Assembly (NCBI GenBank): GCA_003138515.1
Contig: PLGG01000058.1
Span: 23,406 to 87,405 of the forward strand
Direction of reading: 5' to 3'
Length of the DNA stretch: 64,000 nt
Source: Acidobacteriaceae bacterium
GTDB lineage: Bacteria > Acidobacteriota > Terriglobia > Terriglobales > Acidobacteriaceae
Positions 20,798-30,242 of the stretch are shown here, in pieces. The notes beneath the pieces were generated by a model. The model was not told where the DNA came from. It saw nothing but the letters and a program-made list of their open reading frames with translations, and made no database searches. The position numbers and the translations under genes were made by a program. The stretch's first letter is position 1; every line of letters starts with the position of its first letter.

Positions 20798-22657
20798 ATG
20801 TTCGAGACCCTGCGCATAGCCACACTCTGCGGATTGCTGGCGGGAGGGATTCCCGCGTTGGTTTCCGCTCAAGTCACAAATCCTGCCACTCTTCCCTCAG
20901 GCCAGCAGCCCCCTGCAACATCGGCGCCCGCCTCAACGCCTGCGCCGGGCGGCATGAGCGGCGGTCCTTCGCAACCGGCCCTGTTCGATGAGCAACACCG
21001 GCCGATCACTGCGGGCGGCTTTGTGGCGAGTGGGCCGGTAATCTTCGAAGATATTTCGGAGAAAGCCGGACTGACTCATTGGACCCACAAGATGGGCACC
21101 AGGGAGAAGAAATACATTATCGAGACCAAAGGCGGGGGCATTGGCCTTATCGACTACGACAACGACGGCTGGCTCGACATTTACGTAGTGAACGGCTCGA
21201 CCTTCGACGCGCTGGACGGGAAAGAGACGCCGCCCCATGCGGCGCTGTTCCATAACAATCACGACGGAACCTTTACGGATGTGGCAGCGAAGGCCGGCGT
21301 GACGAACGACCGTTGGGGCATTGGCGTGGCCATTGCAGATTATGACAACGACGGCTGGCCGGATATCTATGTGACCAACTGGGGCCAGAACCGGCTGTAT
21401 CACAATAACCACGACGGAACGTTTACCGATGTTGCGGAAAGAGCCGGCGTGCAGTTGGGGAATTGGTCAACTGGCGCCACGTGGGGCGATTATGATGGCG
21501 ACGGGCGCCTGGATTTGTTTGTTCCGGGCTACGTTCATTTCGACCGCGACCATTTGCCCTCGGGCGGCGACAATGGCGTCCCCGATACTTTCTGCACCTT
21601 CCGCGGAGTGGGTGTGATTTGCGGGCCGAGAGGCCTCAAAGGCGAGCCAGACCATTTGTTCCACAACAAAGGCGATGGAACGTTTACCGATGTGAGCGAA
21701 AAGGCCGGTGTGGCCGACAAGCCCGGCTACTACGGGCTCGCCTCACTCTTCGTTGACATGAATAATGACGGCAAGGTGGATCTGCTGGTGGCCAACGACT
21801 CCACCCCAAACTATCTCTATATCAACAAAGGGGACGGGACGTTTGAGGACGACAGCTACTCGTCGGGCTACGCGCTGGACGAGGCCGGGCGAGAGACTGC
21901 GTCGATGGGCATCGCAGCTGGGGATTTTGAAAATAACGGCAACGAGGATATCTTCAACACGACTTTCTCCGATGACTACAAAGTGCTTTACCGCAACGAT
22001 GGCGACGCGAACATGACGGATGTCAGCTACCAGATGGGGATCGCGGAGATTTCGGTGCCGTTTCTCGGATGGGGCGATGCGTTCCTCGACTACGACAACG
22101 ACGGGTGGAAAGACTTGATGATGGCCGATGGGCACGTTTATCCGCAGGTGGATCTGCACCCTTGGGGGACGAGTTGGGCAGAGCGGCCGATGCTCTTCCA
22201 CAATATCGGCGGCAAGAAGTTTGAAGCTGTGCCGGCCGTTGAGGGTTCCGGACTTGCAGACGTAATTACAGGGCGAGGGATGGCGGAGGGCGATCTCTTT
22301 AACGACGGGAAGCTGGATGTCGTGATCAACGTGATGGACGGCCACCCGGTGCTTCTGCGCAATGTGAACCCGGACCATAATCACTGGTTGGAGCTGAAGC
22401 TTGTGGGCGGCCCCAAAAGCCCGCGCGACGCGGTTGGCGCCACGGTATATGTGACGGCCAACGGAATGAAGCAGCGCGGGGACGTGCTGAGTGGCGGCAG
22501 CTACGCGTCAACGAACGATCCAAGACCGCATTTTGGGCTCGGGCAGGCGACAAAGGTCGACGACATCGAAGTGCATTGGCCGAGCGGCAAGGTCGAGCAC
22601 TTCACCGTGCCCGGCGTGGATCGGATTGTGACGATCACCGAAGGATCGGGGAAATAG
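20798..22657 (+). CDS. CRTAC1/FG-GAP (VCBS) repeat protein with C-terminal ASPIC/UnbV domain
   Basis: Signal peptide; repeated DYDNDGWLDIYVVNG-type Ca-binding loops; HNHWLELKLVGGPKSPRDAVGATVYVTANGMKQRGDVLSGGSYASTNDPRPHFGLGQATKVDDIEVHWPSG. Confidence 0.9.
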   Translation: MFETLRIATLCGLLAGGIPALVSAQVTNPATLPSGQQPPATSAPASTPAPGGMSGGPSQPALFDEQHRPITAGGFVASGPVIFEDISEKAGLTHWTHKMGTREKKYIIETKGGGIGLIDYDNDGWLDIYVVNGSTFDALDGKETPPHAALFHNNHDGTFTDVAAKAGVTNDRWGIGVAIADYDNDGWPDIYVTNWGQNRLYHNNHDGTFTDVAERAGVQLGNWSTGATWGDYDGDGRLDLFVPGYVHFDRDHLPSGGDNGVPDTFCTFRGVGVICGPRGLKGEPDHLFHNKGDGTFTDVSEKAGVADKPGYYGLASLFVDMNNDGKVDLLVANDSTPNYLYINKGDGTFEDDSYSSGYALDEAGRETASMGIAAGDFENNGNEDIFNTTFSDDYKVLYRNDGDANMTDVSYQMGIAEISVPFLGWGDAFLDYDNDGWKDLMMADGHVYPQVDLHPWGTSWAERPMLFHNIGGKKFEAVPAVEGSGLADVITGRGMAEGDLFNDGKLDVVINVMDGHPVLLRNVNPDHNHWLELKLVGGPKSPRDAVGATVYVTANGMKQRGDVLSGGSYASTNDPRPHFGLGQATKVDDIEVHWPSGKVEHFTVPGVDRIVTITEGSGK

Positions 22658-22660
22658 TGC

Positions 22661-22706
22661 GAGAGGTTTCCGGTCAAGATGTTTCTGGCAGGGAAACCTC
22701 TCTTTT
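22661..22706 (+). terminator. Probable Rho-independent terminator
   Basis: GAGAGGTTTCC (22661-22671) / GGAAACCTCTC (22692-22702) perfect 11-bp stem followed by tttt. Confidence 0.75.
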
Positions 22707-22760
22707 CGAATCCGCAGAAGGAAACAAAAACAACTTCAAGCCGTGCAGTGACGCTCGATC

Positions 22761-25700
22761 CTAGAACGACAGACGAGCGCTTAACTGGATCTCCCGTCCA
22801 GGCGTGGCAACCTCAGTGATGCTGCCAAAGCTGGACGTGTTCACGAAGCGATTTGGGGTTCCAAGGTTGGTGTGGTTGAGGGCGTTGAAGAATTCGGCGC
22901 GAGCCTCAAACCTGGCCTTCTCCGCGAGACTGAAACTGCGGTCCAACGCCAGGTCCATGGTCTGCAATCCGGGGCCATACACCGTGTTGCGGCCAACGTT
23001 GCCGAAGGTATAGGCGGGCGGCGCGGCGAATGCACTGGGGTTGAACCAGGTAGTCGCATTCCGCGTGCCCGACGGGAAAATCTTCTGGCCGGTGAGGTTG
23101 GCGCGGATGGGGTTCTCGCCCACGACGGTTCCGGCATTGGCTGTATCGCCAAAAACGGAAATGGTCATGGGGAAGCCGGTCTGTACCTGATAGACGATGG
23201 AGCCGCGCCAGTCTCGGGTCAGATCCTGAACCAGGTGGTTGGCGCCAACCGTGGGTGAATTGTAAACCGCGCTGACGGCGACGCGATGGCGGATGTCGCA
23301 GCCGGGACCTTTCTCTGCGTTCAGGTCGTAGTTATTCTGCGGAGTTGCGGCCTCGAACATGGGCGAGCGAAAGTCGGGGGCGTTTTCGAGGGCTTTGGCG
23401 AAGGTGTAGTTGGCCAGGAAGCTGAGGCGATTGGTGGCGCGGCGCCGCACGTTGACGTAGCCCGCGTCATACCAGCTCTGGGATGTGTTCTCAAGCAGGT
23501 TGATGGTGGTGGCTGGGAATGTCGAACTGGTCATTGTGCTGGCTACGGCGGCAGGAAAAACCGTGTTGCTGACAAAGCTGATTTTCGGAAACGGACGGCG
23601 GGGCTGGATCAGGCCGGCTCCGGGCTGCGCGTTGTTGATGAGATGAGAACGCTGCAAATGGAAGCCGCCCGCGCCCAGGTAACCGATCTCGACCGTGGTT
23701 TCGGCTCCCAACTGCTTTTCGATCGAAGCGCTCCATTGCTGGACGTATTGCGCCGGCGCGTGCAACTGAAGCGCGGTGAAGCTGACCGCCGTGGTGCCGA
23801 GCACGGGAGTGGGAAGATTCAGAGTGGTGATCGAGGGAATGTAGGGATCGCTCTGCGCGGTCTCAGGGAAGACATAGGGCACGTTGTGGCGCTGGTTGCA
23901 CCAGGTGTTCATATCGACCGGCGTATAGAAAATCCCGTAGGCGATGTGCGCGACAACGCCCAATCGCGGAAAGCTCTGCGCCAGTCCGAGCCGCGGAGCA
24001 AACTTGGCGAGATTTGGATACATCAGTCCGCGGGGATAGCCGTTTTGCCCGCCGATAAAGACCTGGGGCTTACCGCTGGAGAGGTCGAGGTTACTGTTTG
24101 TATAGTCGAGATCGACCAGTGGGCTCATGAACTCGTAGCGGAGGCCGTAAGTCAACGTGGTCTTATTGGTCAGTCGCCAGGCGTCTTGCGCAAAGCCGTC
24201 GGCATACCACTGGCGTAGCTGCATCTGGGGCACGCCTGCCTGGCCCTGCCGCGCCGCCGGCAGCCCAAGGAGGAAGCTGGCAAGAGACGATCCGGTGGCG
24301 TGGTCGTTGAGCGCGTATTGGGTGGTGTAGCCGTTTGTGTACTGGTAGTAGCCGCGGTTCTGGAAGAAGCCCCACATGGGCCAGATGAATCTCTGATACA
24401 CGGCGCCGAATTTAGCGCTATGCCGGCCAATCTGCCAGTTCAGCGCGTCCCGGCCTTCGATCACGGTGTCCCAGGCGTGCATCGGCGTGGCCAGGTAGTT
24501 GTCGCCAAACGGCGAATATCCCTGCACCGTGAAGTAGGGGGCGCCCCAGGCATTGGGACCGCCGAAGCCGGTTCCGGTGATGCCCAGTTGGTCTACGATG
24601 TCGTTCTTGCCGGCGCTTTCGGTGGAGTGCATCATCACCAGGCGCGAGATGGCCGCAGTCGCCAGGTTGACCATGTGCGGCGAGAGAACACGGGTCCAGG
24701 CCAGGACGCCCTGCTGCGAGAGATTGTCGTGATACAAACCGAAACCGGGGAGCCCCTCCGGCATAAAGCCGTATTCGCTTCCCGCGGAATAGCGAATGAA
24801 GGCGGTGTCGCCGTTGGCGAAGCTGTGATCGACGCGCGCAGTCCCCTGGTCGTCGGTCATGTGTTCCTTGCGCGTGTCCAGATAATTGTTCGCGTCGTTG
24901 CCCGCGCCGATGACGGTGGGCTGGCCCATCATGGTCATACTGCCCATGTCCATGGTGTTGGGCTGCGGCGTGTACTTATTCAGCATGATCGATGCAGCCT
25001 GCGTTAGCCGGTTCGGCGGAATCACGTTCAGCACTCCGTTGTAAGAAAACTGCTGGCGGATGTACTGCGGATTCGATGTGCTAGCCGGCAAGCTCGGATT
25101 GTAGCTGGGGTTCGCAGTTGTGGTATTCGGGTCGTAGATGTTCACGCCGCTCTGGCTGAAATCGCCGGAGTCTTCGGCCGTGGTCGGCACGGTGTCGACC
25201 ATGTCGTCAATCTCGACGTGCCGCAGGGCTTCATAGTTCATGAAAAAGAAGGTCTTGCCGGCAAGCTTGACGGGGCCGCCGAGCGATGCGCCAAAGTTAT
25301 TCTGCACCAGGAAATTCGAAGTGCCCATTTGGTTGAAGGAGTGGGCGTCCATGTCGCCGTTGCGCAGAAACTCGTAAGCCGTGCCGTGGAAATGGCTGGA
25401 CCCGGAACGCGTGACGATGTTGATTTGGCCGCCTCCGGCGCCGCCCATATCGGCCGAATAGCTTCCGGTCTCGACCTGGAATTCCTGCACCGCGTCGGGC
25501 GAGGGGCTCAGATTCTGAGTGCTGAATGTCGGGTCGGTGTTGGTGGCCCCGTCCAGCAGGAAATAATTCGCGTTGGGCCGGCTTCCGCCGATGCTAACCG
25601 CCGACCTCTCACCTGGTCTCCAATAGAGCGAACTCATGTCGCCGGTTGAGGCACCGTGGCTGATGTGAGCTCCGGGCACGGTGAGTACCAGGTCGATTAA

Positions 25701-26147
25701 CATACGGCCATTTAAAGGGAGGGAATCGACAGAGCGCTGATCCACTACCTCGCCAACGCTCGCATCCTGCGTTTTGAGCAATTCACCGGAGGCATGAACC
25801 GTGACGCTCTGGTTTTCGGAGCCGAGGCTCAATTGCCAGTCGAGTGTGGCCTGCTGGCCCACTTCGAGGTTGATCGACTGCGTGGCCTCCTTGAATCCGG
25901 CGTGGTCCACGGTGAGCGTGTATGCGCCCGGCTCCAGACCGGCGATCTCGTAAAGGCCTACGTCGTTGGAAACAACATCGCGCGTAGCGCCGGTTCCTCG
26001 AGTCAAAATGTGGATATGCGCCCCAGCAATCGCGCGGTGCTGCGGATCAAGAATCGATCCGTTCACGACGGCGTAATTGCTCTGGGCTTGAACGGCAAAT
26101 GCGGCCGTGAACAGGCAGGCGAGAACGAGGAAAATCTTTCTGGTCAT
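22761..26147 (-). CDS. TonB-dependent receptor, Oar-like, with N-terminal carboxypeptidase-regulatory-like domain
   Basis: Signal peptide; GSILDPQHRAIAGAHIHILTRGTGATRDVVSNDVGLYEIAGLEPGAYTLTVDHAGFKE; plug-like VEVGSYSADMGGAGGGQINIVTRSGSSHFHGTAYEFLRN; C-terminal beta-strand RLSF. Confidence 0.9.
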   Translation of the reverse strand: MTRKIFLVLACLFTAAFAVQAQSNYAVVNGSILDPQHRAIAGAHIHILTRGTGATRDVVSNDVGLYEIAGLEPGAYTLTVDHAGFKEATQSINLEVGQQATLDWQLSLGSENQSVTVHASGELLKTQDASVGEVVDQRSVDSLPLNGRMLIDLVLTVPGAHISHGASTGDMSSLYWRPGERSAVSIGGSRPNANYFLLDGATNTDPTFSTQNLSPSPDAVQEFQVETGSYSADMGGAGGGQINIVTRSGSSHFHGTAYEFLRNGDMDAHSFNQMGTSNFLVQNNFGASLGGPVKLAGKTFFFMNYEALRHVEIDDMVDTVPTTAEDSGDFSQSGVNIYDPNTTTANPSYNPSLPASTSNPQYIRQQFSYNGVLNVIPPNRLTQAASIMLNKYTPQPNTMDMGSMTMMGQPTVIGAGNDANNYLDTRKEHMTDDQGTARVDHSFANGDTAFIRYSAGSEYGFMPEGLPGFGLYHDNLSQQGVLAWTRVLSPHMVNLATAAISRLVMMHSTESAGKNDIVDQLGITGTGFGGPNAWGAPYFTVQGYSPFGDNYLATPMHAWDTVIEGRDALNWQIGRHSAKFGAVYQRFIWPMWGFFQNRGYYQYTNGYTTQYALNDHATGSSLASFLLGLPAARQGQAGVPQMQLRQWYADGFAQDAWRLTNKTTLTYGLRYEFMSPLVDLDYTNSNLDLSSGKPQVFIGGQNGYPRGLMYPNLAKFAPRLGLAQSFPRLGVVAHIAYGIFYTPVDMNTWCNQRHNVPYVFPETAQSDPYIPSITTLNLPTPVLGTTAVSFTALQLHAPAQYVQQWSASIEKQLGAETTVEIGYLGAGGFHLQRSHLINNAQPGAGLIQPRRPFPKISFVSNTVFPAAVASTMTSSTFPATTINLLENTSQSWYDAGYVNVRRRATNRLSFLANYTFAKALENAPDFRSPMFEAATPQNNYDLNAEKGPGCDIRHRVAVSAVYNSPTVGANHLVQDLTRDWRGSIVYQVQTGFPMTISVFGDTANAGTVVGENPIRANLTGQKIFPSGTRNATTWFNPSAFAAPPAYTFGNVGRNTVYGPGLQTMDLALDRSFSLAEKARFEARAEFFNALNHTNLGTPNRFVNTSSFGSITEVATPGREIQLSARLSF

Positions 26148-26357
26148 TGGCTCTCCTTAAGGTTGCAGTCATCGGCCGGACGTGTGCGAGTCGTTTCCGG
26201 CCGGATTTCGATTCATGGCGTGCGAGGCTTTCGCGTCTTGTGGTGCGCTGTTTTCGTTTTATGCAGCTTCAAAATGCTGTGACGCTGGGAAAAGCGGCGG
26301 CCGAACTGTGCTCAGCACCTAAAAGACCGCTAACCCCAACCAAAATCAGGGGAAGCA

Positions 26358-26407
26358 CTCGAATGGCGTACAGATCATCATTCTCGAATGGCGTACAGAA
26401 CATCATT
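26358..26407. repeat. 25-bp tandem direct repeat (one mismatch)
   Basis: ctcgaatggcgtacagatcatcatt followed immediately by ctcgaatggcgtacagaacatcatt. Confidence 0.9.
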
Positions 26408-26536
26408 GATGACGGATCGTAGTTTGTCTTCGTCCCATGGAAGGATTGCGGCATCATCCGTTCGGTGGAGGACACTACTCTTCGGCCCACGGACGGATGC
26501 AGGGTTCCGTCGAAAGCTTATAGAATTGTTAGCGCG

Positions 26537-28762
26537 ATGCTTCCCCGCCTCTTCGCCGATCGAACCCTGCGCGCTTTTAGCAGTGTTCTGCTGATGGCTG
26601 CGGTTGCGTGCGCCGTCATTGCGTGGCGGACACGGACGGCCTATGCGGTCGACGATCCAGCTGCGCAACGTGCGCAGTACTCGCAGAGCACCGCTTCGCA
26701 TTACAACTTCCGCTTTGGGGCGGACAAGCCGTTTTTTCCTTCCAACGCCACGACGGATACAGGAGAGTTCATTGATCCGAACAGCTTTCTCACGGCAAAA
26801 TACTGCGGCCATTGCCATCAGGCTGCATATGCGCAATGGCGGCAATCGGCCCATGCGAACTCATTCCGGGCGCCTTGGTACGTCAAGAACGTGAACCTGC
26901 TGATAAAGGGAAAAGGGATCGAGTATGCGCGCCACTGCGAAGGGTGCCACAACCCCATCGCGCTGACGTCCGGGGCGATGACCCAGAATTCTCCGGTGAA
27001 TCGGAAGTTCGACGCGGACGGAATTACCTGCACAGTATGCCATTCAATCCAGAAGGTGGATACGCGCGGGACCGGCAGCTACGTGATGGGCGTACCGGCG
27101 GTGCTGGTGGACGCAGACGGCAAACCAATCTACGGAGAAGTTTCGGATAAGGAGATCCTCGCGCATCTCGATCGGCACGCTCAAGCTGTGATGAAGGACT
27201 TCTATAGCACGAGTGAATTCTGCGGTGCTTGCCATAAGGCTGCGTTGCCCAAAATGTTGAATGACTATAAGTGGCAGCGCGCGATCTTTCTTTCCGACGA
27301 GTGGCAGCAGGCTTCATTCGGGAAGCAGTCTCCGCTCCCGTTCTACGTGAAACCACAGGTGTCCACGTGCCAGACCTGCCACATGGCCGAGGAAGATATC
27401 GAGCAGCCGGATTATGGATCGCAAACTGGCAAGCTCATGTCGCACCGCTGGCTGGGCGCGAATACGGTCCTATCCAAGTACTACGGTTACGATGAGCAAC
27501 TGCAGAAGACCATCGCCTTTCTGCAAAATGGAGTTCTCAACGTCGATCTGTTCGGAATCGAGCGCAATGGCGGCAAGCTGATTGCGCCTCTCGGAACCGA
27601 ACCCTTCGACATTGCCGCTGGGGATGTTCTGACTGTTTCCGTCGTGATCCAGAACAAGGGAATCGGCCACACACTCGTGCCTGAGCAGCGCGACTTTTAC
27701 GAATGCTGGGTGGAGTTCCAGGCCAAGGACGCGGCCGGGGACACGTTGATGGACTCTGGCGCGGTGGGGCCGGACGGTGCGCTCGATCCCACGGCACACA
27801 GCTTTACGAACCGGCTGGTGAATGTTCGCGGAACACTGAACGATCTGCATCAGGTGTGGGACACGCGGGTGATCGCCTATAACAACACCATTCAGTCGGG
27901 CCGCTCGCAGATCGTGCGCTACGAGTTCAAGGTGCCGGAGAATGCCGCCGGGCCGATCACAATCACCGCCAAGGTCAACTATCGGCGCTTCAACCAGCAT
28001 TTCATCGACTTCGGCCTGGGTAAGCACTACGAACTGCCGGAGGTGGAGATGACATCGCGTATGCGGACGCTGGCGATTGGCTCGAATCCTGCGACGCCGC
28101 CCGATCCCGCGGACAATCCGGTGTGGATGCGTTGGAATAACTACGGAATTGGGCTGCTCGATGCGCAGCAGTACGCGGAGAGCGCTCGGGCATTCGAGCA
28201 AGTGGCTCAGTTGCGTCCGGATTATGTCGACGCATACACCAATGTCGCTATCGCCGACTTCTCCTGGCAACGCTACGACAGTTCACGAACTGATCTGGAG
28301 AAGGCGCTGCAGCTCGCTCCGCACAACGCGCGCGCGCTTTACTATCTGGCATTGGTTGACCGCATTCAAGGCCATCCGGACGCAGCGATCGCCGATTTGC
28401 TCGACGTGATTACGCAATTCCCCCGCTCCCGCGATGCGCACCGGGAACTGGGCTTCTCGTTCTATCAACAGCACAAATACCAGGAGGCGCGGACCGAGTA
28501 CGAGACCGTGCAGTCGATCGATCCCGATGACCTGTCCGCGCATTACATTCTTTCGATCGTCTATCGCCGGCTGGGCCTGAAGGACGATGCGGCGCGCGAG
28601 GCAGCGGCTTTTGCCGACGAGAAAGACGATCCGACTGCGAACAGCTATGCGCTGGAGTTCCTCGGCAAGCACCCCGAGGTCACGTCGGAGAGCGTTCCCT
28701 GGCATATTCATCGCAACGTGACGGCGGACAGCAATGCGCATGGCGGCGGAACTGGTCAATGA
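26537..28762 (+). CDS. Pentaheme c-type cytochrome fused to C-terminal TPR repeats
   Basis: Five CXXCH motifs (CGHCH, CEGCH, CTVCH, CGACH, CQTCH), then TPR-like helices (AQQYAESARAFEQVAQLRPDYVDAYTNVA...); ORF opens at 26465, ATG 26537 gives signal-like N-terminus. Confidence 0.88.
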   Translation: MLPRLFADRTLRAFSSVLLMAAVACAVIAWRTRTAYAVDDPAAQRAQYSQSTASHYNFRFGADKPFFPSNATTDTGEFIDPNSFLTAKYCGHCHQAAYAQWRQSAHANSFRAPWYVKNVNLLIKGKGIEYARHCEGCHNPIALTSGAMTQNSPVNRKFDADGITCTVCHSIQKVDTRGTGSYVMGVPAVLVDADGKPIYGEVSDKEILAHLDRHAQAVMKDFYSTSEFCGACHKAALPKMLNDYKWQRAIFLSDEWQQASFGKQSPLPFYVKPQVSTCQTCHMAEEDIEQPDYGSQTGKLMSHRWLGANTVLSKYYGYDEQLQKTIAFLQNGVLNVDLFGIERNGGKLIAPLGTEPFDIAAGDVLTVSVVIQNKGIGHTLVPEQRDFYECWVEFQAKDAAGDTLMDSGAVGPDGALDPTAHSFTNRLVNVRGTLNDLHQVWDTRVIAYNNTIQSGRSQIVRYEFKVPENAAGPITITAKVNYRRFNQHFIDFGLGKHYELPEVEMTSRMRTLAIGSNPATPPDPADNPVWMRWNNYGIGLLDAQQYAESARAFEQVAQLRPDYVDAYTNVAIADFSWQRYDSSRTDLEKALQLAPHNARALYYLALVDRIQGHPDAAIADLLDVITQFPRSRDAHRELGFSFYQQHKYQEARTEYETVQSIDPDDLSAHYILSIVYRRLGLKDDAAREAAAFADEKDDPTANSYALEFLGKHPEVTSESVPWHIHRNVTADSNAHGGGTGQ

Positions 28763-29103
28763 GATTGCTGCTGTCTGTCGCTGTACTCATTCTGGCTTTT
28801 TCTTCTTTCGCGATTGCTTCCTCGCGCAGCCAGCGGGCGCACGGCGCGGCTGTCTTCAGCGCGAGCGGATGCCAGCACTGTCATAGCATAGGAGGCGTCG
28901 GCGGGCACAAGGGGCCCGATCTGTCGGGCGTGGGAAGAAGGAAATCCAAGGCCGAAATGCGACAGCAAATCGTTTTCGGCAGCAAAGTGATGCCTGCATT
29001 CGGAGACGATCTTGAGCCGGGCGAACTGAAGGATCTGATCGCCTACCTGAAATCGTGCCGTGAGAAGCCGGCAAACACCCAGCACGTCTCCACCCCAAAC
29101 TAA
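28759..29103 (+). CDS. Monoheme cytochrome c
   Basis: ATGA overlap with upstream gene; signal peptide MRLLLSVAVLILAFSSFAIASS; GCQHCHSIGGVGGHKGPDLSGVG...MPAFGDDLEPGELKDLIAYLKS. Confidence 0.9.
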   Translation: MRLLLSVAVLILAFSSFAIASSRSQRAHGAAVFSASGCQHCHSIGGVGGHKGPDLSGVGRRKSKAEMRQQIVFGSKVMPAFGDDLEPGELKDLIAYLKSCREKPANTQHVSTPN

Positions 29104-29120
29104 GGTCTAAGGCGGTCAAT

Positions 29121-30242
29121 TCAAGCAGCGCAGGAAATCGCCTCGCGCAGTGCGTCTGCTACCTCCCGCTGCTGGCCGGGCGTGATGCGGTTGAAGAATG
29201 GAAGAGCCAGCGTGCGCCATGCGATGGATTCAGTGAGAGAGAAATCGCCCAGATCGGCCGCGCTCGAAGCGCGCCATGCAGGCTGCAGATGGATGGGTGC
29301 GAAGTAGCGGCCCGTGGCTATTCCCTGCCGGAGAAGTGCGGCCTGGACTCTTTCGCGGCCGGCGCCTTCAGGCAGGCGAACGACATAGACAAACCAACTG
29401 AGCTCGCGGCGCGGAAGCAGGAGAGGCGGACGCTCGAGACCGGGCACATCCGCGAGAAGGGCATCGTAACGCCCGGCGGCCTGGCGACGGAGAGGTAGGA
29501 TCTCATCGATTCGCCGCAACTGAACGCGGCCAAGAGCGCAAGCCAGCTCCGAAAGCCGATAGTTGTAGCCGGGCTCGGCGTGGTCGAGCCAATCGATGTT
29601 CGAATCGCGGCCCTGGTTTCTGAGCCGGCGCAGGCGCGCGGCGTGCGCTGGATCGCGGGCCAGTATCGCACCGCCCTCCCCGGTGGTGATCTGTTTGTTG
29701 GGGTAGAAACCGAGAACGGCGAGATCGCCGAAGCTGCCGGCGATGCGCCCATCGAAGCGCGCACCGATTGCCTCGGATGCGTCTTCAATGAGCGCCAAAT
29801 GATGGCGATTCGCAAGATCCTTGAGCACGTCCATTTGCGCGGGAATGCCGAAGGTGTGAACTGCAAGAATGGCGCGCGTGCGCGGAGAAATGGCGTGCTC
29901 GACGGCAGCGGGGTCAAGGTTCAGCGTGACGGGATCAATCTCGACAAGGACGGGCGTGGCGCGCACCTGGAGCACTGAGTTGACCACGGCCACGAAAGTA
30001 AATGAAGGAAGGATAACCTCGTCGCCCTCGCCAATCCCGAGCGCGAGCAACGCCAGATGGAGGCCTGCGGTGCCGGAACTAACGGCTACTGCATCCTCCA
30101 CGCGGTGATAGGCGGCTAGCTTCGATTCGAAGGCGGCGAGCTCCGGCCCCAGGCTGAGATGCGGCGTGCGCAGAACGGCAGTGACTGCCGCGATCTCCGC
30201 CGAGGTAATGTCAGGCGCCGAGAGAGGAATGCGTGCGGTCAT
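29121..30242 (-). CDS. DegT/DnrJ/EryC1/StrS family sugar aminotransferase
   Basis: MTARIPLSAPDITSAEIAAVTAVLRTPHLSLGPELAAFESKLAAYHRVEDAVAVSSGTAGLHLALLALGIGEGDEVILPSFTFVA; ALIEDASEAIGA; GFYPNKQITTGEGGAI. Confidence 0.93.
   Translation of the reverse strand: MTARIPLSAPDITSAEIAAVTAVLRTPHLSLGPELAAFESKLAAYHRVEDAVAVSSGTAGLHLALLALGIGEGDEVILPSFTFVAVVNSVLQVRATPVLVEIDPVTLNLDPAAVEHAISPRTRAILAVHTFGIPAQMDVLKDLANRHHLALIEDASEAIGARFDGRIAGSFGDLAVLGFYPNKQITTGEGGAILARDPAHAARLRRLRNQGRDSNIDWLDHAEPGYNYRLSELACALGRVQLRRIDEILPLRRQAAGRYDALLADVPGLERPPLLLPRRELSWFVYVVRLPEGAGRERVQAALLRQGIATGRYFAPIHLQPAWRASSAADLGDFSLTESIAWRTLALPFFNRITPGQQREVADALREAISCAA

Noticed and set aside
23286-24218. 310-aa plus-strand ORF antisense to the TonB receptor
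   Set aside because: Open only because of codon bias of the receptor gene; no motif or start signal
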